DNA of 64,000 bases from JANMES01 sp038329865 (GTDB lineage Bacteria > Planctomycetota > Phycisphaerae > Tepidisphaerales > Tepidisphaeraceae), in assembly GCA_038329865.1 (NCBI GenBank), contig JBBQNK010000001.1:1-64000 (forward strand), given 5' to 3'. A model generated the notes under the pieces. The model was not told the DNA's origin. It did not search any database and saw only the letters and a program-made list of their open reading frames with translations. A program made the translations under genes and the position numbers. Shown in pieces: positions 1 to 6,096 of this stretch. Every line of letters begins with the position of its first letter. Position 1 is the stretch's first letter.

Positions 1-141
1 CCGAGGGATCTCGGATTTCAAAACGGTTCTCGAGCTCCCGAGGTCCCTCGGCGTACCTCGGGATGACGGAGACAAAACATCCGACGCCCGCTACGGTTGA
101 AGTTGATATGCTCTAGATCCTTCGGAGTACCTCAGGATGAC
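1..141. repeat. Composite dispersed inverted repeat, cut by the window edge
   Basis: This stretch holds the arms GAGGGATCTCGG and GAGGTCCCTCGGCG, followed by a non-palindromic link and the arm CTAGATCCTTCGGAGTACC. It matches 49422-49581 almost base for base, including the link, except that the later copy has about 21 extra bases and one base fewer elsewhere. The left part lies outside the window. No gene is visible in it. Confidence 0.85.
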
Positions 142-220
142 AACGATGAATGTTTTGCAATTATGATTCCGCCTTCTGCCCTCCGCCTTCTGCCCTTCGC
201 ATGTTAGAATTCGTCCCTTC

Positions 221-1141
221 ATGCAGATTCAACGCCATCGTCCGTTCGGCCGAATTGCTGCGGCGCGGACGTTCATCCTGCCGGTTGAGCAGATCAATCC
301 GCTCATCCGCATCGCCCATCGCAACATCGGCGCGCTGCGGATCGAAGATCGGATCATCTTCGATTACGAGTTCGTTCTGGTGCTCTCGGGCAGGGGCTTT
401 CTGACCACGCCCGCCGGGCCGGTGCCGCTTAAGCCGGGCACGTTGATTTTCATCCGCCCGTTCTGGCCGCACGGTTTTGATTTCGGCGGCAAGCAGTGCG
501 ACCACATGGCCGTTCACTTTGATTTCCGCCCGAACCTGCCGCCCAAGTCAAAAGACCCGGGCGAGCGCTCGCCGTACGAAGTGCAGCTCACCGGCGGGTT
601 GCAGATTCCGCCGGTGCATCAGTGCCTGCCCGGCGATGCGATTTGGAACGCGTTCGCGGCGCTGATCGACGCGGCCAAGTCGAGCGCCCCCATCTCGCAG
701 GTCCAGCAGCGCGCGGAGTTGATGCGAATGATCTCGATGCTGGTGAACGTCCCGCGTCCGGAGATCGCCGATGACGCCGGCGCCGACAGCCGGACGGCGG
801 CCCGGATCGACCGCGCGATCCGCCACATCGCCGCCGAGCTAAAGGAGCCGCTCAGCGCCGACGAACTCGCCGAAATCGCCGGCCTGAGCCCCAGCCATTT
901 CACGCGACTCTTCCGCGCCTACACCGGCTACACGCCGATGCAGTTCCTCCGCCACGAACGCATCAAGGCCGCCCGGATTCTGCTGGCGGACGTGGACCTG
1001 TCGATCAAGGAAATCGCCGCCCGCTGCGGCTTTGACGACCAGTACCATTTCAGCAAAGTCTTCCATCAGATCGACGGGCTTTCCCCCTCGGAATACCGCG
1101 AAGCGGCGCTGGCAGGACGGGTTTCCAGTAAGAAAGCATGA
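221..1141 (+). CDS. AraC family transcriptional regulator with N-terminal cupin sensor
   Basis: This 306-residue protein should be a cytoplasmic DNA-binding regulator. Residues about 35-110 look like the AraC-type cupin sensor (LVLSGRGFLTTP, then the proline/histidine stretch RPFWPHGF). The C-terminal third carries the tandem helix-turn-helix of the family: the first near residues 211-235 (LSADELAEIAGLSPSHFTRL) and the second near 260-282 (IKEIAARCGFDDQYHFSKVF), followed by the typical LSPSEYR ending. Length is normal for the family. The ligand is unknown. In planctomycetes such regulators often control sugar or polysaccharide use, but no sugar operon lies next to it here, so the target cannot be inferred. 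The ATG start gives a complete cupin domain. Confidence 0.93.
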   Translation: MQIQRHRPFGRIAAARTFILPVEQINPLIRIAHRNIGALRIEDRIIFDYEFVLVLSGRGFLTTPAGPVPLKPGTLIFIRPFWPHGFDFGGKQCDHMAVHFDFRPNLPPKSKDPGERSPYEVQLTGGLQIPPVHQCLPGDAIWNAFAALIDAAKSSAPISQVQQRAELMRMISMLVNVPRPEIADDAGADSRTAARIDRAIRHIAAELKEPLSADELAEIAGLSPSHFTRLFRAYTGYTPMQFLRHERIKAARILLADVDLSIKEIAARCGFDDQYHFSKVFHQIDGLSPSEYREAALAGRVSSKKA

Positions 1142-1243
1142 TTCGACATTGCAGACGCGAATGGCGGGCTTCACATCCCCACCCGGGCTAGCCACTACAG
1201 CGGCTGGCATCCCGAATCGCTCATACGGCGGTATAATCCCGAC

Positions 1244-1816
1244 ATGTCACAACTCGTCGCGCGAATCCTGCTCGCCCTGTTCGTCGTGCCGCTCGGGCTG
1301 ATCGTCTATTTCATTTCGCTGTTCCTCTTCGAATCCAACCGTCGGTCGTATTCGGACAATTCGTACGAAATCACGTTGGTCGCCACCGGCGTGATTACCT
1401 GGGTATTCACCGCCGCCTACTGGATGCTCTTGTGGCGGCGACAGATACGGTGGTCAGCCCAGCGCATCACCGGAACAGTTCTGCTTTTCCCGGCCGCCGC
1501 GTTCATCGCGTGTGTCATCGGCGCCCTGTTCAATCACGTCGAACGAAATATTGGCTACGGCTTCGGCGGCGTGATCGCGCCGCTGGCCTGGCTGATCGGC
1601 ACGATCATTCTCTGGCGAGAAACCAAGGCCGAACGCGCCGCGCGCATCACGCTCACCAGCGCCGACGGCGTGACGTGCCCGACCTGCGGCTACAACCTCA
1701 CCGGCCTTTCCGACGCGCGCTGTCCCGAGTGCGGAACGAAATTTACGCTCAATGATTTGTTCGCACGGCAGCCGCATCGTGAGGCGGCGCGTCTGGAAAA
1801 AGAAATTTCCGAATAA
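1244..1816 (+). CDS. Four-TM membrane protein with C-terminal double-CxxC zinc ribbon
   Basis: The 190-residue protein has four likely membrane segments (about residues 6-27, 43-64, 76-96 and 105-124), with charged loops between them. A cytoplasmic tail contains C145-x2-C148 and C160-x2-C163 in the context CPTCGYNLTGL...RCPECG. This ribbon is a very common tail on planctomycete membrane proteins; its function is not established. The rest resembles no enzyme I recognise. The gene stands alone between the AraC gene and the mini transcription unit, about 100 bases after the former. The role may be structural or regulatory. Confidence 0.85.
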   Translation: MSQLVARILLALFVVPLGLIVYFISLFLFESNRRSYSDNSYEITLVATGVITWVFTAAYWMLLWRRQIRWSAQRITGTVLLFPAAAFIACVIGALFNHVERNIGYGFGGVIAPLAWLIGTIILWRETKAERAARITLTSADGVTCPTCGYNLTGLSDARCPECGTKFTLNDLFARQPHREAARLEKEISE

Positions 1817-1918
1817 TTTTTTCGCGCGCGATCGCGCAAAAAAACGTCTCTCACTTTTTCATTTCAATGCGGCGCTTCCAGTGTCCGCGCGCGTTTTTCA
1901 TTTTCGGCGCGCGATGAA
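1817..1918. other. Alternating CG tracts interleaved with A/T runs
   Basis: This non-coding stretch contains GCGCGATCGCGC (1826-1837) flanked by runs of T and A, then CGCGCGCG (1886-1893) and GCGCGCG (1907-1913) separated by T-rich sequence. Purine-pyrimidine alternation of this kind can adopt unusual DNA structure and the tracts can pair with one another. It lies just upstream of the promoter at 1957. No gene is visible. Confidence 0.5.
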
Positions 1919-1956
1919 GGGCCGACCAAAAAAATGTGCGCATTGCTAAATAATCA

Positions 1957-1985
1957 TTGACGGAAATTTTAATCGCACCTATTCT
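1957..1985 (+). promoter_or_regulatory. Sigma-70-type promoter for the micropeptide unit
   Basis: TTGACG (1957-1962) and TATTCT (1980-1985) are separated by 17 bases, which is ideal spacing, with 5/6 and 4/6 matches to consensus. Transcription would begin near 1991-1993, leaving a leader of about 25 bases before the start codon at 2016. Confidence 0.6.
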
Positions 1986-1995
1986 AATAGATGAG

Positions 1996-2006
1996 AAAGG
2001 AGGTGA
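1996..2006 (+). promoter_or_regulatory. Unusually complete Shine-Dalgarno sequence
   Basis: AAAGGAGGTGA is complementary over its full length to the 3' end of bacterial 16S rRNA and sits 9 bases before the ATG at 2016. Most genes in this window have weaker sites, so this one is exceptional and decides the start of the 20-codon frame. It can also pair with a downstream segment (2143-2157). Confidence 0.8.
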
Positions 2007-2015
2007 CTTTAAATT

Positions 2016-2078
2016 ATGGCAAAGAAAGCCGCTAAGAAAGCCACGAAGAAGACCACCAAGAAGAGCAAGAAGAAGTAA
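2016..2078 (+). CDS. 20-residue lysine-rich (histone-H1-tail-like) micropeptide
   Basis: The frame starts at ATG 2016 and ends with TAA at 2076-2078. It encodes a 20-residue peptide beginning MAKKAAKKATKK, with 12 lysines and otherwise only Ala, Thr, Ser and the initiator Met, so the net charge is about +12. It has its own promoter, a perfect Shine-Dalgarno and a downstream intrinsic terminator, which together argue that it is translated. The composition resembles the AKKA/TKK tails of bacterial H1-like proteins (Hc1 type), so nucleic-acid binding is a reasonable inference, but no function is known to me. An overlapping 14-codon frame from ATG 1991 has no ribosome site and is less likely. Alternatively the frame serves as a translated leader for the structured RNA that follows. 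Confidence 0.7.
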   Translation: MAKKAAKKATKKTTKKSKKK

Positions 2079-2100
2079 TTCTTCTTTATGCCGAGCGAGT

Positions 2101-2199
2101 GGCTCCTCACGTGACGCTTGGCAGTCTCTCAAGGTCAGCGCCTTTAAACAGTCACCTTTTAGCTTCGGACCTTGGCTCCAACTTAGGTCACGAAACAAC
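2101..2199 (+). ncRNA. Candidate structured RNA segment downstream of the micropeptide
   Basis: Between the micropeptide stop and the terminator are nested complementary segments: CGTGAC (2110-2115) with GTCACG (2187-2192), and CAAGGTC (2130-2136) with GACCTTG (2168-2174). The inner loop contains TTTAAA-CA-GTCACCT (2143-2157), which is complementary to the Shine-Dalgarno and spacer (2001-2013). This suggests a structured 3' region, or a small RNA of roughly 245 nt in total that includes the micropeptide frame. I matched it to no known RNA family. Confidence 0.4.
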
Positions 2200-2239
2200 A
2201 AGAAACCTTCCCCAGCCACGGCGGAAGGTTTCTTTATTT
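2200..2239 (+). terminator. Strong intrinsic terminator of the micropeptide unit
   Basis: A perfect 12-bp stem (AAGAAACCTTCC at 2200-2211 with GGAAGGTTTCTT at 2223-2234) and an 11-base loop are followed by TTTATTT. It would end a transcript starting near 1992. Confidence 0.85.
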
Positions 2240-2243
2240 GGTC

Positions 2244-2325
2244 AATGCGGAATGAAGAATGCAGAATGCAGAATAAAGAATTTGCATCTCATTCTGCACT
2301 CTGCAATCTGACTTCTGCATTTTCC
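2244..2325. repeat. Inverted repeat built from AATGCAGA words
   Basis: The left arm repeats GAATGCAGAATGCAGAAT and the right arm contains ATTCTGCACTCTGC and CTTCTGCATT. It belongs to the set of low-complexity inverted repeats that fill gaps in this window. It lies between the terminator and the ParA gene. No coding potential is seen. Confidence 0.65.
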
Positions 2326-2378
2326 CTTGTTTTCCCCGCCATTTTTGCGAAGATTCGCCCACGACACGGAGGTCAGCC

Positions 2379-3647
2379 ATGCGGATTATCGCGTTGATGA
2401 ATCAAAAAGGCGGCGTTGGCAAGACGACGACGACCGTCAACCTCGGGGCCGCACTGGCCGAGGCGGGCAAGAAGGTCTGCCTGATCGATCTCGACCCGCA
2501 GGCCCATCTCACCATCAATTACGGCATCGACCCGGACCCGGAGCAGGTCTCTCTCTACGACGTGCTGATTGAAGACCGCGGGTTTCTTGAAGCGGTCATG
2601 AAAGTCCAGGAGAACATCGCGCTCGTGCCGAGCAGCATCGACTTAGCCGCCGCGGAGGTGGAGCTGGTCACCAAGCTCGGTCGCGAGTTGCTGCTCCGAA
2701 AGAAGATCGACTCGGCCAAGCACGATTTCGATTACATCCTTCTCGACTGCCCGCCGTCGCTCGGGCTGCTGACGATCAACGCGCTGGCCGCCGCGACGGA
2801 AGTGATCATCCCGATGCAGCCGCACTTCCTCGCGCTACAGGGCGTGGCCAAGCTGCTGGAGACCGTGCAGCTGGTCAACCGCCGGATGAACCCGCGGCTG
2901 AAAGTATCCGGCATCGTGCTGACGATGTTCGACGCGCAGACGAAGCTCACGCAGGAAGTGATGAAGGAACTTGAGAGTTTCATCGAGGCCGCCCAGGGCA
3001 AGCCGCTGCCGTGGGCGGACGCGAAGATCTTCGACACTAAGATCCGGCGGAACATCAAACTGGCCGAGGCGCCGAGCTTCGGGCAGACGATCATTCAGTA
3101 CGGCACGCTGTGCGCCGGTGCACAAGACTACCGCGCGCTGGCGGCGGAGTTGATCCGCATGTCAGACCCGACCGCTGTGATCAGAACGCCGAGCCAGCCG
3201 GTTCCCGCGGTGATCCGCCCCGCGGCGAAGATCGCGCCAGCTGCCAAGGGCGTTGTCGCCGCAGTGACGAAGTCCGCCGACGCGCCCGCCGCGACAAAGG
3301 CCGATCTCGTCGCGCCGACCGAGCAGGTTTCATCGCCGGCCGCGCCTGGTCTGGTCACTGCGAACTCCGCCGATCCGTCGGCCGCAACAGGAAAAACCGC
3401 ACCGATCGCGTCGGCCCGTACAGCGGTCGCCATTCCATCGGTGCCGTCCCCCGCCGTCGCGCCGGTTTCATCGACGGTCAGCGCCGTCCCGCCCCGACCG
3501 ACCGCGCCGATCAAACCCGTCTCCAAGCCGGTGGTGACGGTGAAGCCGATCGACCCGTCTAAACTCGCCGCCGCCCATCCGCCGGCCGCCGTGCAGGTGG
3601 CGGATTCCGAGAAGCAGCCAGCGCCCGGCGATGAAGTAGCCGCCTGA
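2379..3647 (+). CDS. Orphan ParA/Soj-family ATPase with long Pro/Ala/Val-rich tail
   Basis: The first 260 or so residues form a ParA/MinD-superfamily ATPase. The deviant Walker A motif KGGVGKTT is at residues 10-17, LIDLDPQAH near 34-42 and LLDCPPSLGLLTINAL follows. Such proteins form ATP-dependent dimers on DNA or membranes to position chromosomes, plasmids or protein complexes. The last 160 or so residues are low-complexity Ala/Pro/Val/Thr and probably disordered; standard chromosomal ParA lacks this tail. No parB or centromere-like repeats lie beside it; the next gene is VanZ-like, 14 bases on. Cargo positioning is therefore as likely as chromosome segregation. The ATG at 2379 begins directly at the conserved strand. 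Confidence 0.9.
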   Translation: MRIIALMNQKGGVGKTTTTVNLGAALAEAGKKVCLIDLDPQAHLTINYGIDPDPEQVSLYDVLIEDRGFLEAVMKVQENIALVPSSIDLAAAEVELVTKLGRELLLRKKIDSAKHDFDYILLDCPPSLGLLTINALAAATEVIIPMQPHFLALQGVAKLLETVQLVNRRMNPRLKVSGIVLTMFDAQTKLTQEVMKELESFIEAAQGKPLPWADAKIFDTKIRRNIKLAEAPSFGQTIIQYGTLCAGAQDYRALAAELIRMSDPTAVIRTPSQPVPAVIRPAAKIAPAAKGVVAAVTKSADAPAATKADLVAPTEQVSSPAAPGLVTANSADPSAATGKTAPIASARTAVAIPSVPSPAVAPVSSTVSAVPPRPTAPIKPVSKPVVTVKPIDPSKLAAAHPPAAVQVADSEKQPAPGDEVAA

Positions 3648-3661
3648 ATCGGCCATCGACC

Positions 3662-4030
3662 ATGACCCTTTCCAAACGAGCCCACTGGATCGTCGCAATC
3701 GTCTATTGGCTCGCGATTTTCACGCTCACGCACCTCCCCGCCAAAGACATCCCGCCGCTGCCGGTGAGCGACAAGGTCGAGCACATGACCGCGTACGGCG
3801 TGCTGGGCATTTTGCTGTTCGCCGCGATCCGCGCGGGCGGCACGAAACGCCTGCGCGCGGCGGGGATCGTGATCGTCATCGGCCTGCTCTACGGCGCGGC
3901 GGACGAACTGCTGCAAATCCCCGTCGGCCGATCCTGCGACATCCGCGACTGGTACGCCGACTCGGCCGGCATCGTGGTGGCTGTGCTGATCTGCTGCGGC
4001 GTCGAGTGGCGATCGGCGCGGAAGAGGTGA
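3662..4030 (+). CDS. VanZ-like small membrane protein
   Basis: The 122-residue protein has about four hydrophobic segments and the family's features: an early HLP motif after the first helix (LTHLPAKDIPPLPVSDKVEHMTAYGVLGI), the KxxH pattern and the ADELLQIPVGRSCDIRDWYADSAG stretch that resembles the conserved DExxQ...R...D.xxN/D motif of VanZ-like proteins. Family members are integral membrane proteins; the original VanZ gives low-level teicoplanin resistance, but most have no proven role. It sits 14 bases after the ParA gene and 33 bases before the HIT gene, all on the plus strand, so co-transcription is likely. Confidence 0.8.
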   Translation: MTLSKRAHWIVAIVYWLAIFTLTHLPAKDIPPLPVSDKVEHMTAYGVLGILLFAAIRAGGTKRLRAAGIVIVIGLLYGAADELLQIPVGRSCDIRDWYADSAGIVVAVLICCGVEWRSARKR

Positions 4031-4063
4031 CGAAGCCCGCCCTTTCGATTTAAGATACCCGCC

Positions 4064-4573
4064 ATGGCCAATCCCCCGCTTCACGCCCCGTGGCGGATGC
4101 AATACATCCGCTCGATCGACAAGCCCGACGCCGGATGCTTCTTCTGCGAAGCCGCCGCGGCGACGAGCGACACCGATCGCCGCGCCCGGCTGGTGCTGTG
4201 GACGAGCGAGCATTCGGTCGTGCTCATGAACCGCTTCCCTTACACCAACGGCCATCTGCTGATCGCACCGCGAGCGCACAAGGCGGAGTTGGAAGATTTG
4301 AGCGACGACGAATTGCTCGACCTGCAAAAACAAACGAAGGCAGCGATCAAGCTGCTCAAGCGAGCGGTGTCGGCGCAGGGGATCAACGTAGGCATCAACC
4401 TCGGGCGCTGCGCGGGGGCGGGCGTGCCGGGGCATCTGCACCAGCACATCGTGCCGCGCTGGGCGGGCGATACGAATTTCATGTCGGTTATCGGCGAAGT
4501 AAGAATCGTGCCGCAGGCGATCGGGCAGTTGTACGAAGAGCTGATCCGCGTGCGGGCGGAGTTGGCTCAATAA
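4064..4573 (+). CDS. HIT family nucleotide hydrolase/transferase
   Basis: This 169-residue cytoplasmic protein carries the histidine triad HLHQH at residues 124-128, the catalytic site of the HIT superfamily, plus an N-terminal CFFC (25-28) typical of the zinc-containing branch related to Ap4A phosphorylase and Ap4A hydrolases. The segment LMNRFPYTNGHLLIAPRAH is the family's substrate pocket strand. The likely substrates are dinucleoside polyphosphates or AMP conjugates. The HIT core, the N-terminal zinc motif and the length all fit the Ap4A-type family. The actual substrate cannot be told from sequence. Confidence 0.92.
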   Translation: MANPPLHAPWRMQYIRSIDKPDAGCFFCEAAAATSDTDRRARLVLWTSEHSVVLMNRFPYTNGHLLIAPRAHKAELEDLSDDELLDLQKQTKAAIKLLKRAVSAQGINVGINLGRCAGAGVPGHLHQHIVPRWAGDTNFMSVIGEVRIVPQAIGQLYEELIRVRAELAQ

Positions 4574-4584
4574 AAAAATCATGT

Positions 4585-4651
4585 ACCACAGAGAAGGAAG
4601 AGAGCTCAGAGAGGACTTTCTCTCCTCTGCGCTCTCTTCCTTCTCTGAGGT
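4585..4651. repeat. ACCACAGAG-type intergenic inverted repeat
   Basis: ACCACAGAGAAGGAAGAGAG on the left and CTCTTCCTTCTCTGAGGT on the right form a long imperfect hairpin downstream of the HIT gene. The same family occurs at 10514, 46501, 52183, 55688 and 60106. Confidence 0.75.
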
Positions 4652-4669
4652 TCAATTTTTTAGTGAATC

Positions 4670-4745
4670 GTCATCCTGAGGTACTCCGAAGGATCTAGCC
4701 GGCACTTGCTAACAAGCTAGATACTTCGGAGTACCTCAGGATGAC
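4670..4745. repeat. GTCATCCTGAGGTACTCCGAAGG-family inverted repeat
   Basis: The arms GTCATCCTGAGGTACTCC and GGAGTACCTCAGGATGAC enclose GAAGGATCTAG...CTAGATACTTC. Related copies are at 1, 24943, 34427, 40233 (inside another element), 43758 and 49354. It lies in a gap between converging genes and may act as a bidirectional transcription end. Confidence 0.85.
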
Positions 4746-4786
4746 AATGTCTTGAAAGGGAAAAGAGAAGCGGCAGCAGAAACGGT

Positions 4787-5005
4787 TTAATTCTCATCGT
4801 CCGGATCGGACATCGGCAATTCAAACGGCCGATCGAATTCTTCGTCGCCCGGCTCTTCCACTGGGATCTGATACTTCCCATCCAGCCAGCGGCCTAAGTC
4901 CACGAGCTTGCAGCGATCGCTGCAGAACGGAAAAGTGTTCCCTTTCACGTCGAGGACGGATTCATCGACCGGCGAACCGCAGATTGGACATTTGAACTGG
5001 GCCAT
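4787..5005 (-). CDS. yacG: YacG-type zinc-binding gyrase inhibitor
   Basis: The 72-residue protein has the YacG zinc knuckle with C6, C9, C28 and C32 (CPICG...FPFCSDRCKLVDLGRWLDG) and the conserved DLGxW stretch, followed by an acidic tail. In E. coli, YacG binds GyrB and inhibits DNA gyrase. The ATG at 5005 overlaps the fmdB stop codon as TGATG, so translation is probably coupled; a TTG one codon upstream is possible but less likely. Length is normal. Its pairing with an FmdB protein behind grpE links it to a growth or quality-control operon. Confidence 0.9.
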   Translation of the reverse strand: MAQFKCPICGSPVDESVLDVKGNTFPFCSDRCKLVDLGRWLDGKYQIPVEEPGDEEFDRPFELPMSDPDDEN

Positions 5006-5451
5006 CAACGCTTCTTGGAGGATTTGGCGGAGTCTTTCCGCGCTGCCGTTGGCTTGGCGGGTGCATCAACCTTCGCGGCCGGCTTCGCGGGCTCGGCGGC
5101 GGGCTTGGAGTCCTTGGAATCGGCGGCTTTTGTTTCCGCCGGCTTGCTCTCCGGCGATTTGGTTTCGCCCGATTTGGCGTCACTCGATTTGCCGTCGGAT
5201 TTCGCGTCGCCGCTCTTCGCTTCCGCCGGTGCGGCCGAGTCGGCCTTGGCGTCTTTGCTGTACGTGCCTTCGCGGTAGTCGGTGATGTAAAAGCCGCTGC
5301 CTTTAAAGATCAGCCCGGCACCCGCGCTGATCAGCTTGCGGACCTTCCGCTTCCCGCACTTGGGGCAGACTTTCACGGGCGCAGCCATGATCGACTGAAA
5401 CTTCTCGAACGCATGCCCGCAGGCGTCGCATTGGTATTCGTAGGTAGGCAT
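5005..5451 (-). CDS. FmdB-type zinc ribbon protein with long Lys/Ser/Ala-rich tail
   Basis: Residues 1-60 match the FmdB/regulatory zinc-ribbon family: MPTYEYQCDACGHAFE with C8 and C11, then CPKCG with C29 and C32, ending in GLIFKGSGFYITDYR. The usual protein is 60-110 residues. Here about 85 extra residues follow, a low-complexity chain of DAKS/ETKS/AKPA units that is probably disordered and strongly charged. The function of the family is uncertain (FmdB was once proposed to regulate formamidase). Its 5' leader consists of the CTAAGTCC repeat at 5455-5520. The gene is followed by yacG with one shared base. Confidence 0.88.
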   Translation of the reverse strand: MPTYEYQCDACGHAFEKFQSIMAAPVKVCPKCGKRKVRKLISAGAGLIFKGSGFYITDYREGTYSKDAKADSAAPAEAKSGDAKSDGKSSDAKSGETKSPESKPAETKAADSKDSKPAAEPAKPAAKVDAPAKPTAARKDSAKSSKKR

Positions 5452-5454
5452 GGA

Positions 5455-5520
5455 GTAGGACTTAGTGCTAAGGACTTAGGTCTTAGTTGAATTCCACTAA
5501 GTCCTAAGTCCTTAGTCCTT
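5455..5520. repeat. TAGGACTTAG / CTAAGTCCTA inverted repeat
   Basis: Left arm words TAGGACTTAG and AAGGACTTAGG pair with the right arm CTAAGTCCTAAGTCCTTAG. It begins 3 bases from the fmdB start codon and ends directly at the grpE stop codon, so it fills the whole spacer. The family recurs at 13909-14003 and 14637-14730. Confidence 0.85.
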
Positions 5521-6063
5521 TTAGCTTGTTTTTGATACCGCCACCTGCGCCGGCCTTAACGTGCGGCCCGGCAACGCGTAGCCGTTTTGGAAAAGCTGCG
5601 TGACCGTCGGCTCGGTGTATTCGTCGTTCGGCTGTTGCATGAGCGCCTCGTGCCGGCTCGGGTCGAACGGCGTGCCGGGGGCGGGGGAGATCACTTCCAC
5701 CTGCTGCTGCTTGAGCACGGCCATCATCTGATCGTGCACCAGCTGCAATCCCTTCAGCACGGCGGCGGAATCGACCTTGGTCGGATCGACGTTCAGCGCC
5801 CGTTCCCAGTTATCGATCACCGGCAGCAGGCTGCGGATGAGCGAGCTGTTGGCGTACTGCATGCGCTGGTCGGTCTCCTGCTCGAGGCGCCGGCGGGTGT
5901 TCTGGAAGTCGGCCGTGGCGCGGGCGAGGCGCTCGAAGAGGGAATCTCGCTCCGCCTTCAGCTTCGCCAGCTCGCCGCCGCCCTCTTCCGCTTCGATGAA
6001 CGCGCCCGACTCTTCGCCGGTGGTTTCGCTGTCGGTGGTTTGGTTGTCTTCTTCTTCGCTCAT
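5521..6063 (-). CDS. grpE: GrpE nucleotide exchange factor of the Hsp70 system
   Basis: GrpE releases ADP from DnaK. The 180-residue protein shows an acidic, glutamate-rich start (residues 1-30), a long coiled coil (about 30-75, ELAKLKAERDSLFERLARATADFQNTRRR), the dimer region LLPVIDNWERAL, and the beta-wing with the signature FDPSRHEALMQ...TVTQLFQNGYALPGRTLRPAQV. Length is typical. It lies 33 bases after dnaJ on the same strand and is probably co-transcribed. No dnaK is present in the window. Confidence 0.96.
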   Translation of the reverse strand: MSEEEDNQTTDSETTGEESGAFIEAEEGGGELAKLKAERDSLFERLARATADFQNTRRRLEQETDQRMQYANSSLIRSLLPVIDNWERALNVDPTKVDSAAVLKGLQLVHDQMMAVLKQQQVEVISPAPGTPFDPSRHEALMQQPNDEYTEPTVTQLFQNGYALPGRTLRPAQVAVSKTS

Positions 6064-6096
6064 GGTTGCACTCGAATCTAATTGTACGCCCGCAAA

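Noticed and set aside
1991..2035. 14-codon frame from ATG 1991 overlapping the micropeptide
   Set aside because: It would start at the first transcribed bases without a ribosome site, while the ATG at 2016 has a perfect one.
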